This document shows, piece after piece, positions 15,889-24,117 of a stretch of 43,576 nt of DNA. Source of the DNA: JBFIHF01 sp964411125. GTDB taxonomy: Bacteria > Myxococcota_A > Bradymonadia > Bradymonadales > Bradymonadaceae. The stretch spans positions 1 through 43,576 of the forward strand of contig CAYPJU010000053.1 of the NCBI GenBank assembly GCA_964411125.1, written 5' to 3'. Each line of letters starts with the position of its first letter. Within the stretch, counting starts at the first letter, position 1. The notes below the pieces were generated by a model. The model made no database searches and was not told the origin of the DNA. It saw only the letters and a list, made by a program, of their open reading frames with translations. Position numbers and translations under genes: made by a program.

Positions 15889-15920
15889 GAGAGCGCGGCT
15901 TCGGCCGCGCTCTTTTCTTT
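15889..15920 (+). terminator. Strong terminator with C(TTCG)G tetraloop after cpaB
   Basis: GAGCGCGGC (15891-15899) pairs perfectly with GCCGCGCTC (15904-15912), closed by the extra-stable C(UUCG)G tetraloop. TTTTCTTTTG follows. It lies between cpaB and cpaC, so either cpaC onward has its own promoter or read-through sets the ratio. Confidence 0.85.
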
Positions 15921-15954
15921 TGTGAAAACCTCGGCTTTCGCGCCAGAAAGCGAG

Positions 15955-15983
15955 TTGCGCTCTCAGCGGAACCGTTAGATACT
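15955..15983 (+). promoter_or_regulatory. Possible promoter for the cpaC-tadA operon
   Basis: TTGCGC (15955-15960), a 17-bp spacer and GATACT (15978-15983). Individually weak, but it lies just beyond the cpaB terminator where a promoter is needed, about 90 bp before cpaC. Confidence 0.3.
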
Positions 15984-16071
15984 CGCCGCAACGTGAAACA
16001 GTTTGAGAAGCGACCGCCGCCAACCAGTCGGATGGTCGCTCACTAACTACCCGCATCCGGTAGGGAGAGAC

Positions 16072-17514
16072 ATGAGGACCCTGATTGGCGCTTGTTTGAT
16101 GGCGGTCTCGTTCGTGTTCGCGAGCGTGACGACGGTAGGCGACTACGGCACCGCGTACGCGCAGGCCCCGGATAAGGAATTTACGATTTCGGTGGGTGAA
16201 ACCCTCACCTTCAATGCCCGCGGTGTGAACCGGGTTGCCATCGGTTTGACCAAGGTCGCCGACGCGAAGGCGACGAGCGACGGCAAGCAGATCATCATGA
16301 CGGGGAAATCCCCGGGTGTGACGACGGTCAACATCTTCTCCGACCGCGACCAGAAGACGCTGCTGATCCGCGTCGTCAGCGTGAACCCCGAAGCGCTCGC
16401 CGAAGAAGTCCGCGAGGTGCTCGGGGATCGTTCCGGCGTCGAGGTTCGCGTGGTCAAGGGGCGGGTACTCCTCGAGGGTGAGGTCGCTTCCGAGATCTAC
16501 AAAGCGAAGATCGACAAGCTCGCTTCGCTGTATCCCAATCAGGTCCTGAACTTCACGCAGTTCCGCGAAGCGTTCGTCGAAGGCGCCCGGATGGTGGCGC
16601 TCGATCTCTACTTCATTCAGCTCGCCATCACGGATCGTGACCGCGCGGGCCTTCACTGGGGGCAGTTCCTCGGCGCGAACCTCAGCTACGGTCTGGGCGA
16701 CGTCCCGCTCTACTACGGTGGGACGGGCTTCGGTGACGGCATTCTGCCCGGGGAGCGGAATCCTTCGCGACTTCCGTCGGCGCTGCAGTTCACGGGCGGA
16801 AGCGGAGCGTCGTACTGGTCGGTGATCGGGAACCTGAACCTCGCGATCGACCTGATGGAAGAGCACGGCCTGATCAAGTCGATCCGCCACGGCATCGTCG
16901 TGACGGAGACCGGCACGGACGCGGAGTACCATGCTGGCGGTACGCTGCTGATTCAGGTGTCCGGTCGACTCGTCGAGAAGCCGTACGGCATGGTCGTGGC
17001 AGTGAAACCTGTCCTCGACTTCGAGAATCGCGTAAAGTTGGAACTCGACGTCGACATCAGTGAGCTCGACTACTCGAACGGCATCGGCGGGCTCCCCGCG
17101 CTTCGAAACTCGAAGGTCAAAGCAGTCGTCAACATGTTCGAAGGCCAGTCCATCCTCGTGAACTCGCAGCTGAATACGGTCGACTCGTCGTCGGCCTCGG
17201 GCTGGTATCTCCTGAGCCGGATCCCGATCCTGGGGTGGCTCTTCAAGGGACGCGACTACGTCGGACGTCGAACCGACAACATCCTCTTCGCAACCCCGCG
17301 GATCTACGAGCCCGGCGGCAAAGTGCACAACACGCTGGTCAAGGGAGTCTTCGCGCGGTTGCTTGACCACGGTGCCGATTCTGAGGACATTCCAGAGCTC
17401 GGAAACTCTCAGGCCGCCACCACTACGCGTCGGTCCGAATCGACCCCGAAAACGCCTTCTCCTGCCAAGGATGCCAAGGACGGGGACAAGAAGGACGACA
17501 AAGAGAAGAAATGA
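16072..17514 (+). CDS. cpaC: Tad secretin CpaC/RcpA
   Basis: A 480-residue outer-membrane secretin, the pore of the Tad machine. It has a Sec signal peptide (to about ...TAYA-Q), an N-terminal pilus-assembly domain (ISVGETLTFNARGVNRVAIG), a BON-like segment (VEVRVVKGRVLLEGEVAS) and a C-terminal secretin domain, including the typical late motif IPILGWLFKGR. The last ~35 residues form a Lys/Asp-rich tail. Start ATG 16072 has AGGGAGAGA just upstream. The stop overlaps the start of the FHA-tadA gene (ATGA, 17511-17514), so secretin and ATPase are translationally coupled. Other secretin classes are less likely given the neighbours. Confidence 0.92.
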   Translation: MRTLIGACLMAVSFVFASVTTVGDYGTAYAQAPDKEFTISVGETLTFNARGVNRVAIGLTKVADAKATSDGKQIIMTGKSPGVTTVNIFSDRDQKTLLIRVVSVNPEALAEEVREVLGDRSGVEVRVVKGRVLLEGEVASEIYKAKIDKLASLYPNQVLNFTQFREAFVEGARMVALDLYFIQLAITDRDRAGLHWGQFLGANLSYGLGDVPLYYGGTGFGDGILPGERNPSRLPSALQFTGGSGASYWSVIGNLNLAIDLMEEHGLIKSIRHGIVVTETGTDAEYHAGGTLLIQVSGRLVEKPYGMVVAVKPVLDFENRVKLELDVDISELDYSNGIGGLPALRNSKVKAVVNMFEGQSILVNSQLNTVDSSSASGWYLLSRIPILGWLFKGRDYVGRRTDNILFATPRIYEPGGKVHNTLVKGVFARLLDHGADSEDIPELGNSQAATTTRRSESTPKTPSPAKDAKDGDKKDDKEKK

Positions 17515-19448
17515 AGCAGATTCGAGTCCTCGACAACTTCGGCAACGAGTACATCTACCCCATAGACCAGACCGTCGCCGAGGTCTCGATCGGGCGGAGC
17601 CAGAGCAACGACATCATCCTGGGCTCCAAGACCGTCTCCCGACGGCACGCGATCCTCAAAATCATGGGGGACCGCGTACTCCTCGTGAACCAATCGTCGA
17701 ACGGTGTCGTAATCAACGGCGAGCGCATCGACCGGACCCACGAGATGCGGGATGGCGAGTTCGCCACGATCGACGTCTACCGTCTGTGCGTTGAACCGGC
17801 GAACGGCGCAGCTCCCAGTAACGGCCAGTCCACGCAGGACGCCATGCCGATGCCCGGGCAGAACCCGTTCAACCCCTCGTCGCAATCGTTCGCGGGGGGG
17901 ATGCCGCCGGGCGCGAGCCAGACGCTCAGCCCACATCCACATCAAGGTCCACAGCCGCCCCAGGCCGCGCCGCAGCAGGCGGCGCCGGCGAAGCCGGCTG
18001 CACAGCCGAGCAAGCCGCGGCGGGCGAACAAAGACGTCACCCGCTACGGGGAGGCGACCCTTCGATCGACCGAGCCCGACGACGTCCGACGCTTTCTCGG
18101 CGCCGTCGCTCCCGATCCCGATCGCCACGAGCCACGGATCAGTCTCACCGGGCAGGAAGTCCAGGTTCTCGACCGAAAACAGCGCGCGCCGTTCGTCGAG
18201 TTCAAGACCCACCTGCACGAAGAACTCAAAGAGCGTCTCGACCTTCACAGCTTCGAGATCACCGACTACGCCGCTCCGCGCGTCGTCCGCCAGGTCTCCG
18301 CGAAGCTCAAAGAACTCATCGTACATCGACAGCACGAGATCCCGCCCCCCTTCACCAAGGACGACGCGTTCAAAGAGTTGATGGACGAAGTCTGCGGGCT
18401 CGGGCCGATCGAGGACCTCATCAAGCACCGCAAGGTGACCGAGGTCATGGTCGTCGACCGTGATCACATCTATGCCGAGCTCGACGGGAGCATCGTCCTC
18501 ACCGACCGTTTCTTCAACGACGAGAAGTCGATGATGACGGTCATCGAGCGTATCGTGATTCCGCGCGGTCGGCGTATCGACGAGTCGACCCCTCTCGTCG
18601 ACACCCGGCTCGCCGACGGTTCGCGCGTCAACGCGGTCATCCCACCGCTGGCGCTCAAAGACCCGTGCGTCACGATCCGAAAGTTCCCCGAAGACCGGCT
18701 CGGCATCGGCGATCTGATCCGCTTCCGTTCCATCACCGGGGAGATGGCGAAGTTCATCGCCCGCGCCGTCCGGATCCGCAAGAACATCATCATCTCGGGC
18801 GGTACCGGGTCTGGAAAGACGACGTTGCTCAACGTCATGTCGAGCTTCATCGGACCGACCGAGCGTGTCGTGACGATCGAGGACGCCGCCGAGCTACAGC
18901 TGCAGCAGGAACACGTCGTGTCCCTGGAGACCAAGCCCCCGAACCTCGAAGGAAAGGGGGAGATCTCCATCCGTGATCTCGTCAAGAACGCCCTGCGGAT
19001 GCGACCCGACCGGATCGTCGTCGGCGAGTGTCGATCGGGCGAAGCCCTCGACATGTTGCAGGCGATGAACACGGGCCACGACGGGTCGATGACGACGGTA
19101 CACTCGAACAGCCCGGTCGAAGCGATCTCGCGTATCGAGACCCTCGTGATGATGTCCGGGATGGAGCTTCCGTCGCGAGCCATCCGCGAGCAGATCGCCA
19201 ACGCGGTCAACCTGATCGTTCAGCAGGCTAGGTTCTCCGACGGCTCGCGCCGCGTGACCCACATCACAGAGGTGGTCGGAATCGACGAGGATGGTTGGGT
19301 CCATCTGGAGGACATTTACAAATATCGGCAAACGGGGATGGACGAGAACAACAAGGTGCAGGGTTACCACCTGGCGACTGGTTATCTCCCGACATTCGTG
19401 AACGATTTCATCGTCAACGGGTACGCGACTCTCGAAGAGTTCTTCTGA
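17511..19448 (+). CDS. tadA: FHA-fused Tad secretion ATPase (TadA/CpaF)
   Basis: A 645-residue motor ATPase with an extra N-terminal FHA domain. The FHA fold (about 5-95) keeps GR28-29, SRRH (43-46) and the SSNG turn, so phosphothreonine binding is expected. A Pro/Gln/Ala-rich linker (about 98-172) joins it to a CpaF-type core (about 225-645) with Walker A GGTGSGKT (430-437), the Asp-box region IEDAAELQLQQ and a Walker B/His-box segment RPDRIVVGECRSGEA...HSN. Hexameric ATPases of this class drive pilin assembly. The FHA fusion implies that assembly can be gated by Ser/Thr phosphorylation. ATG 17511 overlaps the cpaC stop. A second, FHA-less paralogue is encoded at 36043-37152. Confidence 0.93.
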   Translation: MKQIRVLDNFGNEYIYPIDQTVAEVSIGRSQSNDIILGSKTVSRRHAILKIMGDRVLLVNQSSNGVVINGERIDRTHEMRDGEFATIDVYRLCVEPANGAAPSNGQSTQDAMPMPGQNPFNPSSQSFAGGMPPGASQTLSPHPHQGPQPPQAAPQQAAPAKPAAQPSKPRRANKDVTRYGEATLRSTEPDDVRRFLGAVAPDPDRHEPRISLTGQEVQVLDRKQRAPFVEFKTHLHEELKERLDLHSFEITDYAAPRVVRQVSAKLKELIVHRQHEIPPPFTKDDAFKELMDEVCGLGPIEDLIKHRKVTEVMVVDRDHIYAELDGSIVLTDRFFNDEKSMMTVIERIVIPRGRRIDESTPLVDTRLADGSRVNAVIPPLALKDPCVTIRKFPEDRLGIGDLIRFRSITGEMAKFIARAVRIRKNIIISGGTGSGKTTLLNVMSSFIGPTERVVTIEDAAELQLQQEHVVSLETKPPNLEGKGEISIRDLVKNALRMRPDRIVVGECRSGEALDMLQAMNTGHDGSMTTVHSNSPVEAISRIETLVMMSGMELPSRAIREQIANAVNLIVQQARFSDGSRRVTHITEVVGIDEDGWVHLEDIYKYRQTGMDENNKVQGYHLATGYLPTFVNDFIVNGYATLEEFF

Positions 19449-19597
19449 CCTTCGCGTCTCCTGCCCCCTGCCGACGCTCGGCTCGTTCTCTCCCGTTTTC
19501 GGACCTCGGCTCCGACCGACCGGTGCCGTCGGCAACCCGACGGGACACACCGCCGCGTCGTGCGCCACGCATCGGCCCGAAACGGCCAGTGCATCGC

Positions 19598-19626
19598 TTG
19601 CGCGGGCGGGATCCTAAAGGTAAACT
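19598..19626 (+). promoter_or_regulatory. Possible promoter for the tadB operon
   Basis: TTGCGC (19598-19603), a 17-bp spacer and TAAACT (19621-19626) in the 260-bp gap between tadA and tadB. The -35-like hexamer is identical to the one proposed before cpaC. No terminator or small gene was recognised in this gap. Confidence 0.3.
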
Positions 19627-19708
19627 CGTCCGGTAATGGGATAACCCGGAAAAATCCAACTGGGCACTGCAATTCGAAGCAGCGCCGAACGTGCCGAGGA
19701 CAAACTTC

Positions 19709-20569
19709 GTGACAGGGTCAACGCTATGGTTCGCACTTGCCCTCATCTTCATCGCCGGCGTGCTGGCGGTGGTGGGAGGCGGCGAGTGGGCGGCTGAACG
19801 AATCGCGCGCGAGCGCGGCGTCTACGAGAAGATCGTCGGTAAGGAGTTGTACCGACTCTTCCTGGACATCAGCCCGCAGGAGTTCTTCCTGCTCCACGTT
19901 CTCTTCCTGGCGGCGGCGATCGCCGGTGTCGGGTTCTACATGGAGGACTGGGTCTGGGGGGCCGTGATCGGCGGCTTCGTCGGGGTGATGGGCCCCCGTT
20001 TCTGGCTGAAACGACGCTGGAAACAGCGAATCGACGAGATCGATGGCCAGGTGGAAGAGTCCATGATCTACATGGCGAACTCGTTCAAGGCGAACCCGGC
20101 ACTCCCGGACGCGATTCAGGACTGCATCAACGCGATGGGCCCCCCCATCACGCAGGAGTACAGCGTCCTTCTCAAAGAGTACAAACTCGGAACTCCGCTC
20201 GACGGCGCGCTCATCAACATGCAGAACCGCGTGCCGTCTCGAAACTTGCAGCTCGCCGTGTCCGCTCTTCTCATTGGCCGAACGGTCGGTGGTAACATCC
20301 CGAAGATTCTCGAGGACATCGCCTCGACGATCCGTGAGAGTTTCCGGCTCGAGCGTGTCATCGACACCCAGACGGCGCAGGGCCGAATGCAGGCGTGGGT
20401 CATGGGGCTCATGCCTGCCGTGGTCATCGGTATGTTCTACATCATGGACCCCGAGCTGATCACGCCGCTGTTCGAGACGCTTTCGGGGTACGCGATCCTG
20501 GCTGTCGCTGCGCTGCTCAACGTGGTCGGTGTGGTCTTCATCCTCAAAGTTGTTCGCATCGAAGTCTGA
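19709..20569 (+). CDS. tadB: Tad inner-membrane platform protein TadB
   Basis: About 286 residues, a type II secretion F-domain protein forming the inner-membrane platform with TadC. It has an N-terminal membrane segment (LWFALALIFIAGVLAVVGG), two central hydrophobic segments (about 55-100), a cytoplasmic T2SSF domain with the typical SFKANPALPDAI and LLIGRTVGGNIPKILEDIA segments, and C-terminal membrane helices. The start is a choice between two GTG codons. GTG 19709 has GAGGA (19696-19700) at 8-bp spacing; GTG 19691 would add six residues but lacks an RBS. It is followed 18 bp later by tadC. Confidence 0.88.
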   Translation: MTGSTLWFALALIFIAGVLAVVGGGEWAAERIARERGVYEKIVGKELYRLFLDISPQEFFLLHVLFLAAAIAGVGFYMEDWVWGAVIGGFVGVMGPRFWLKRRWKQRIDEIDGQVEESMIYMANSFKANPALPDAIQDCINAMGPPITQEYSVLLKEYKLGTPLDGALINMQNRVPSRNLQLAVSALLIGRTVGGNIPKILEDIASTIRESFRLERVIDTQTAQGRMQAWVMGLMPAVVIGMFYIMDPELITPLFETLSGYAILAVAALLNVVGVVFILKVVRIEV

Positions 20570-20587
20570 CGACGCAGGAACGAACTC

Positions 20588-21529
20588 ATGGGCTTTCTGG
20601 CAAGCATCCCTGGCGAATTTCTCCTCCTCGGAGCGATCGCTCTCATCTTCGCGGCATTCTCCCTTCTGGTGATCGGGTTCGTCCCCGACGAAGTCGAAGA
20701 AGACGAGATTTACGGGTATCGACTGACCAAGCGTAAGCGGTTGATGGAGGAGAACGACCTCTACGCGATGGCGATGCCGCTCGTTCAGATCTTCGCCCAC
20801 TATTTCAAGAGGATGCCGGATTCGCGGTTCATCCAGATCTCCAAAGTTCGCGCCGACCTTCGCGACAAGCTGATGCGGTCGGGTTTCATGGGAGCGCTCA
20901 CCCCGAACGAGTTCCTTGGAATGTGCTGTGTCTCGGCGCTCGGGATGTTCGCAGCCCTCTGCGGGCTCACCACGGCGATGACCAACGCGCCGCAGATCCC
21001 GGTCGCCCTCATCGGCGCCGCGGTAGGTTTCTACATGCCGTTCCTCCAACTCAACTCGGCGATCACCGAGCGACTCATCGAGATCGATCGTCGACTCCCC
21101 TATACCGTCGACCTCCTCGTCCTCTCGATGCGCGCGGGCCTCGACTTCATGACCGCGCTCGACCGCGTCGTCAGCCGGGGGCAGGAACAGAACCCCGACG
21201 ATCCGATGGTCCAAGAACTCGGCGTCGTGCTGCAGGAGATGCGGGTCGGTACCGCTCGTACCGATGCTCTCATCAACCTCTGCGAGCGCGTGAAGTCCGA
21301 CTACCTGCAGTCGATGGTCGGCGCAATTCTCCAGTCCGAGAAGCGTGGCTCGCCGCTGGCGACCGTCCTCGAGGTCCAGGTCGACACGATCCGAAACAAG
21401 CGTACGCAGAAGGTCGAGAAGAAGGCGAGCCAGGCGGCCGTCAAGATTCTCCTCCCCCTCATGTTCATCTTCGGCGCCGTCATGGTCGTCGTCGTGGGCG
21501 CCATGATTCTGAAGGTTCAGAACCAGTGA
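20588..21529 (+). CDS. tadC: Tad inner-membrane platform protein TadC
   Basis: A 313-residue partner of TadB, also with a T2SSF domain. An N-terminal membrane helix (about 8-30) is followed by a charged stretch, a hydrophobic pair (about 110-155), the T2SSF domain (RRLPYTVDLLVLSMRAGLDFMTALDRV; LQSEKRGSPLATVLEVQ) and a final helix (about 285-308). Start ATG 20588 has AGGA (20576-20579) at 8-bp spacing. Its place between tadB and an FHA gene fits Tad loci of this lineage. Confidence 0.9.
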   Translation: MGFLASIPGEFLLLGAIALIFAAFSLLVIGFVPDEVEEDEIYGYRLTKRKRLMEENDLYAMAMPLVQIFAHYFKRMPDSRFIQISKVRADLRDKLMRSGFMGALTPNEFLGMCCVSALGMFAALCGLTTAMTNAPQIPVALIGAAVGFYMPFLQLNSAITERLIEIDRRLPYTVDLLVLSMRAGLDFMTALDRVVSRGQEQNPDDPMVQELGVVLQEMRVGTARTDALINLCERVKSDYLQSMVGAILQSEKRGSPLATVLEVQVDTIRNKRTQKVEKKASQAAVKILLPLMFIFGAVMVVVVGAMILKVQNQ

Positions 21530-21590
21530 GGAATGAAGTAACCGGATCTCTTCGTTAACTAGGACGAACAGATCCCATCGAGTGGTAGCT

Positions 21591-22832
21591 ATGAGTTCTT
21601 TCTGGCTCGAATATACGCAGGACGGTCAACGCCGAGAGTTCTCTTTCGACAAGAGCGCGGTGTCGATCGGACGCGACAAAGGGTCGGATTTCGTCCTCGA
21701 CCACCCCACGGTTTCGCGCCAACACGCCCAGATCATCTTCGGCGCGGGTGGACCACAGCTCGTGGTGCTCTCGCGCGGCGGGCTCACCGCGATCGATGGG
21801 TCGCAAGTCCACGGGCAGGTCGAACTCTTCGACGGCAGCGAGATCCATTTCGGCCAGCTCACCTTTACCTTCCGGTCCAACCAGGCGCCGAGACGGCCAC
21901 AGGGGAACGGCACGAACGGCTGGGCCAACGGCGGACAGCCTCTCCCCAACGCGCCACTAGCTTCCGGATCGTGGAACCCCGCTTCGGAGTCGACCGACTG
22001 GTCGCCCGGCTCGCAAGAGTGGGCCGGTCCGAGCCAAACCACCGGACAGAGCGCCCCTGCCACCGATGACGCGTGGAATCCCGGTGGTTGGGATGCCCCC
22101 GCGTCCGGCGGAGGTGCTGCGGCGGAGTCCGAGCCCGACCTCGTCTCCTGGGACGACATCGCCAATCAGGCTGACCCCGAGGAGAATTTCGCGACCCAGG
22201 GCGTCACCGATTTCGAGAAGATGCAGCAGGCTCGGGCGAAGCTGGAGAGCCAGTCGAAAGGACCCAACAAGGTCCTGATCGCGGCGCTCGTGCTCGTGGT
22301 CGGCGGAATGGGCTACGCGTTCCTCAAGCCGAAGAAGAAGTCCAAGGGGGGGCCGGCGATCACCGACGTCAAAACCTTCGACGAGACCCCGGTCATCACC
22401 TATATGGCGGGCGATATCGATTGCGTGGGGAAGGCAGCCTGCGAGCAGGCCGCCGTCGCGTCCTACTCGGTCGGAAAGAGCACCTGGGAACAACGCGATG
22501 CGGACATCACCAACCTCTACATGAGCTACGCCCACTTCGATAAATCCACGAAGCTCCTCGAGGCTGGAGACGTCGCTCCGATCCCCGCCGACCTCGCTGA
22601 CGTCCAGTCGCGAAAGGACGAGATCAAACGGCTGATGGACGAGAAGTTCCAGGGCTACCGGGTCAAGTTCCACAATCAGAAGAAGCTCAAGCGCTACCGC
22701 GAGATGGTGGAGACGCTCGACCACATCAGCGCGTACTTCCCCGATCCGAGGTCGAAGTACCACAAGTGGGCTCAAGAACAGGCGCTTGAAATGAAGAGCG
22801 AGGGGATCTATCCAAAGGCTCCCCGTTTCTGA
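21591..22832 (+). CDS. FHA-domain single-pass membrane protein of the Tad locus
   Basis: A 413-residue protein. The FHA domain (about 1-97) keeps GR27-28 and SRQH (42-45). A long Gly/Asn/Ser/Pro linker (about 98-205) contains regularly spaced Trp residues (WANG, SWNP, DWSP, EWAG, AWNPGGW, SWDD). One membrane segment follows (about 227-245), flanked by Lys on both sides. The C-terminal domain (about 255-413) is unrecognised, with Cys278 and Cys284 and a helical, charged end. If the FHA is cytoplasmic, the C-terminal part is periplasmic and the Cys pair could be a disulfide. ATG 21591 is preferred; a GTG at 21582 would add three residues. It may relay a phospho-signal to the Tad platform, but that is inference. 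Confidence 0.8.
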   Translation: MSSFWLEYTQDGQRREFSFDKSAVSIGRDKGSDFVLDHPTVSRQHAQIIFGAGGPQLVVLSRGGLTAIDGSQVHGQVELFDGSEIHFGQLTFTFRSNQAPRRPQGNGTNGWANGGQPLPNAPLASGSWNPASESTDWSPGSQEWAGPSQTTGQSAPATDDAWNPGGWDAPASGGGAAAESEPDLVSWDDIANQADPEENFATQGVTDFEKMQQARAKLESQSKGPNKVLIAALVLVVGGMGYAFLKPKKKSKGGPAITDVKTFDETPVITYMAGDIDCVGKAACEQAAVASYSVGKSTWEQRDADITNLYMSYAHFDKSTKLLEAGDVAPIPADLADVQSRKDEIKRLMDEKFQGYRVKFHNQKKLKRYREMVETLDHISAYFPDPRSKYHKWAQEQALEMKSEGIYPKAPRF

Positions 22833-22842
22833 GCCAAACTTC

Positions 22843-24117
22843 ATGCGAGCTTCCTCCGGAACAAGCCGCTGTGGAGGAACGAGCGCCCGCCGCGCTTCCT
22901 CGACATCTCTTCGCCTATCGTACTTCGCTCTGACCACCTGCGTGCTGACGATGGCCGCGTGCTATTCGCCGCAGAGGATGGGTGATCGCTACCTGCAGGA
23001 CGGGAACTGCCCGATGGCGCTGGAGTCCTGGGAACGCGCTTTCGACAAGGGGTTCGAAGACGCCGAGACCTTCCACCGGGCTGCGCGCTGCGCGCTCGAC
23101 GGAGGTGACTTTCGCTCCGCCGAGCTCTACTACAACCGGGCGCTGAGGCTCGGAGCCGGTCCCGAGGTCGCCAAAGAGCTGGCTGACCTCTACGTCCGCA
23201 CCAGCAACTACGTCTCGGCCGTCCAGATGTACCAGTATCTCCTCTATTTCGAGGAAGAGAAGCAGCCCGTTTACCACAACCTCGGTACGGCGCTGATGTA
23301 CGCGGAGCGACCGTTCGACGCCGAGTCGTACCTGATGGTGGCGCAGCAGATGGACCCTCGAGATCCGCGCCCCTACATCAACCTCGGCGTGCTGTACGAT
23401 CGACACCTCCGTCAACCCTGGCTCGCGATCAATTTCTACGAGTGCTACGCGAACCTCGCGCCCGAATCCGACAACGCCAAAGTGGTAAGACAGCGCGCGC
23501 AGGAGCTGATGATCCGCTGGGAACGGATGTACAGTGCCGAAGCGCTCTCGTGCGGGGAGGCGTTCGAGCACCAGGTCTCCAAGCCGGTCGCCAACCTCAA
23601 GGAGCGCGTCGACCGTGAGATCCAGCTCGAGGAACTACCCTCCACGCCGCTCCCCGAGGACGAACAGCCAGGGACGCCAGCCGAAGACGTGGTGATCGAG
23701 CGTCTCGTGACCGACACCGCACCGCCCCCTCCACCGGACGCAGCGCCCAGGTCGGAGCCACGAACGCCCAAAGAGACCGCTCGCGATGCGTACGCTGCGG
23801 AAAACTGGCCGAAGGTGGTCGAGAGCCTCAGCCAGGTCCCGATGGGAGAGCTGGCCCAGCGCGAATTCGAGATGATCGGTATGGCGTACTACCGCCAGGA
23901 GAACTGGGCGCGGTCGCGGCACTGGCTCGAGTTGGCGATCGAGAGCGAACAATCCCCCGAGACGGTCCATGCGTTGGTCGTCGCCCATCTGCGATCCGGC
24001 AATGTCAGCAGGGCGCAGACCCTGTGTGAAATGTTCGGTAGCCGGCAAGAATATGGCAAACTGTTAGACCGAGACTGTGTTTACGAGACCGATTCGAACG
24101 GCGACAAGAAGCCATGA
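22843..24117 (+). CDS. TPR lipoprotein of the Tad locus (TadD-like)
   Basis: A 424-residue lipoprotein. The N-terminus is unusually long (about 25 residues, Ser/Arg-rich) before a hydrophobic stretch and lipobox LTMAAC (Cys40). Residues about 50-240 contain TPR-like helical repeats (CPMALESWERAFDKGF; DFRSAELYYNRALRLG; YVSAVQMYQYLLYF; RPFDAESYLMVAQQ). A Pro/Thr/Glu-rich linker (about 270-320) precedes a further TPR-like block (about 320-415). TadD, the TPR lipoprotein of Tad systems, helps secretin assembly; the position here suggests the same role. The long n-region makes the exact start uncertain. Its stop overlaps the pilin gene start (ATGA, 24114-24117). Confidence 0.8.
   Translation: MRASSGTSRCGGTSARRASSTSLRLSYFALTTCVLTMAACYSPQRMGDRYLQDGNCPMALESWERAFDKGFEDAETFHRAARCALDGGDFRSAELYYNRALRLGAGPEVAKELADLYVRTSNYVSAVQMYQYLLYFEEEKQPVYHNLGTALMYAERPFDAESYLMVAQQMDPRDPRPYINLGVLYDRHLRQPWLAINFYECYANLAPESDNAKVVRQRAQELMIRWERMYSAEALSCGEAFEHQVSKPVANLKERVDREIQLEELPSTPLPEDEQPGTPAEDVVIERLVTDTAPPPPPDAAPRSEPRTPKETARDAYAAENWPKVVESLSQVPMGELAQREFEMIGMAYYRQENWARSRHWLELAIESEQSPETVHALVVAHLRSGNVSRAQTLCEMFGSRQEYGKLLDRDCVYETDSNGDKKP

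Noticed and set aside
15844..17370. A 508-codon minus-strand frame opposite cpaC
   Set aside because: It is a shadow of the secretin gene; the secretin has RBS, signal peptide and family motifs.
19724..21214. A 496-codon minus-strand frame opposite tadB and tadC
   Set aside because: It spans two real genes and their gap and gives an Asp/Glu/His/Arg-rich product without any fold signal.
21591..22832. Type III secretion YscD-like protein (FHA plus membrane helix)
   Set aside because: No other type III gene is present; neighbours are Tad components and the C-terminal part shows no ring-domain pattern I can recognise.
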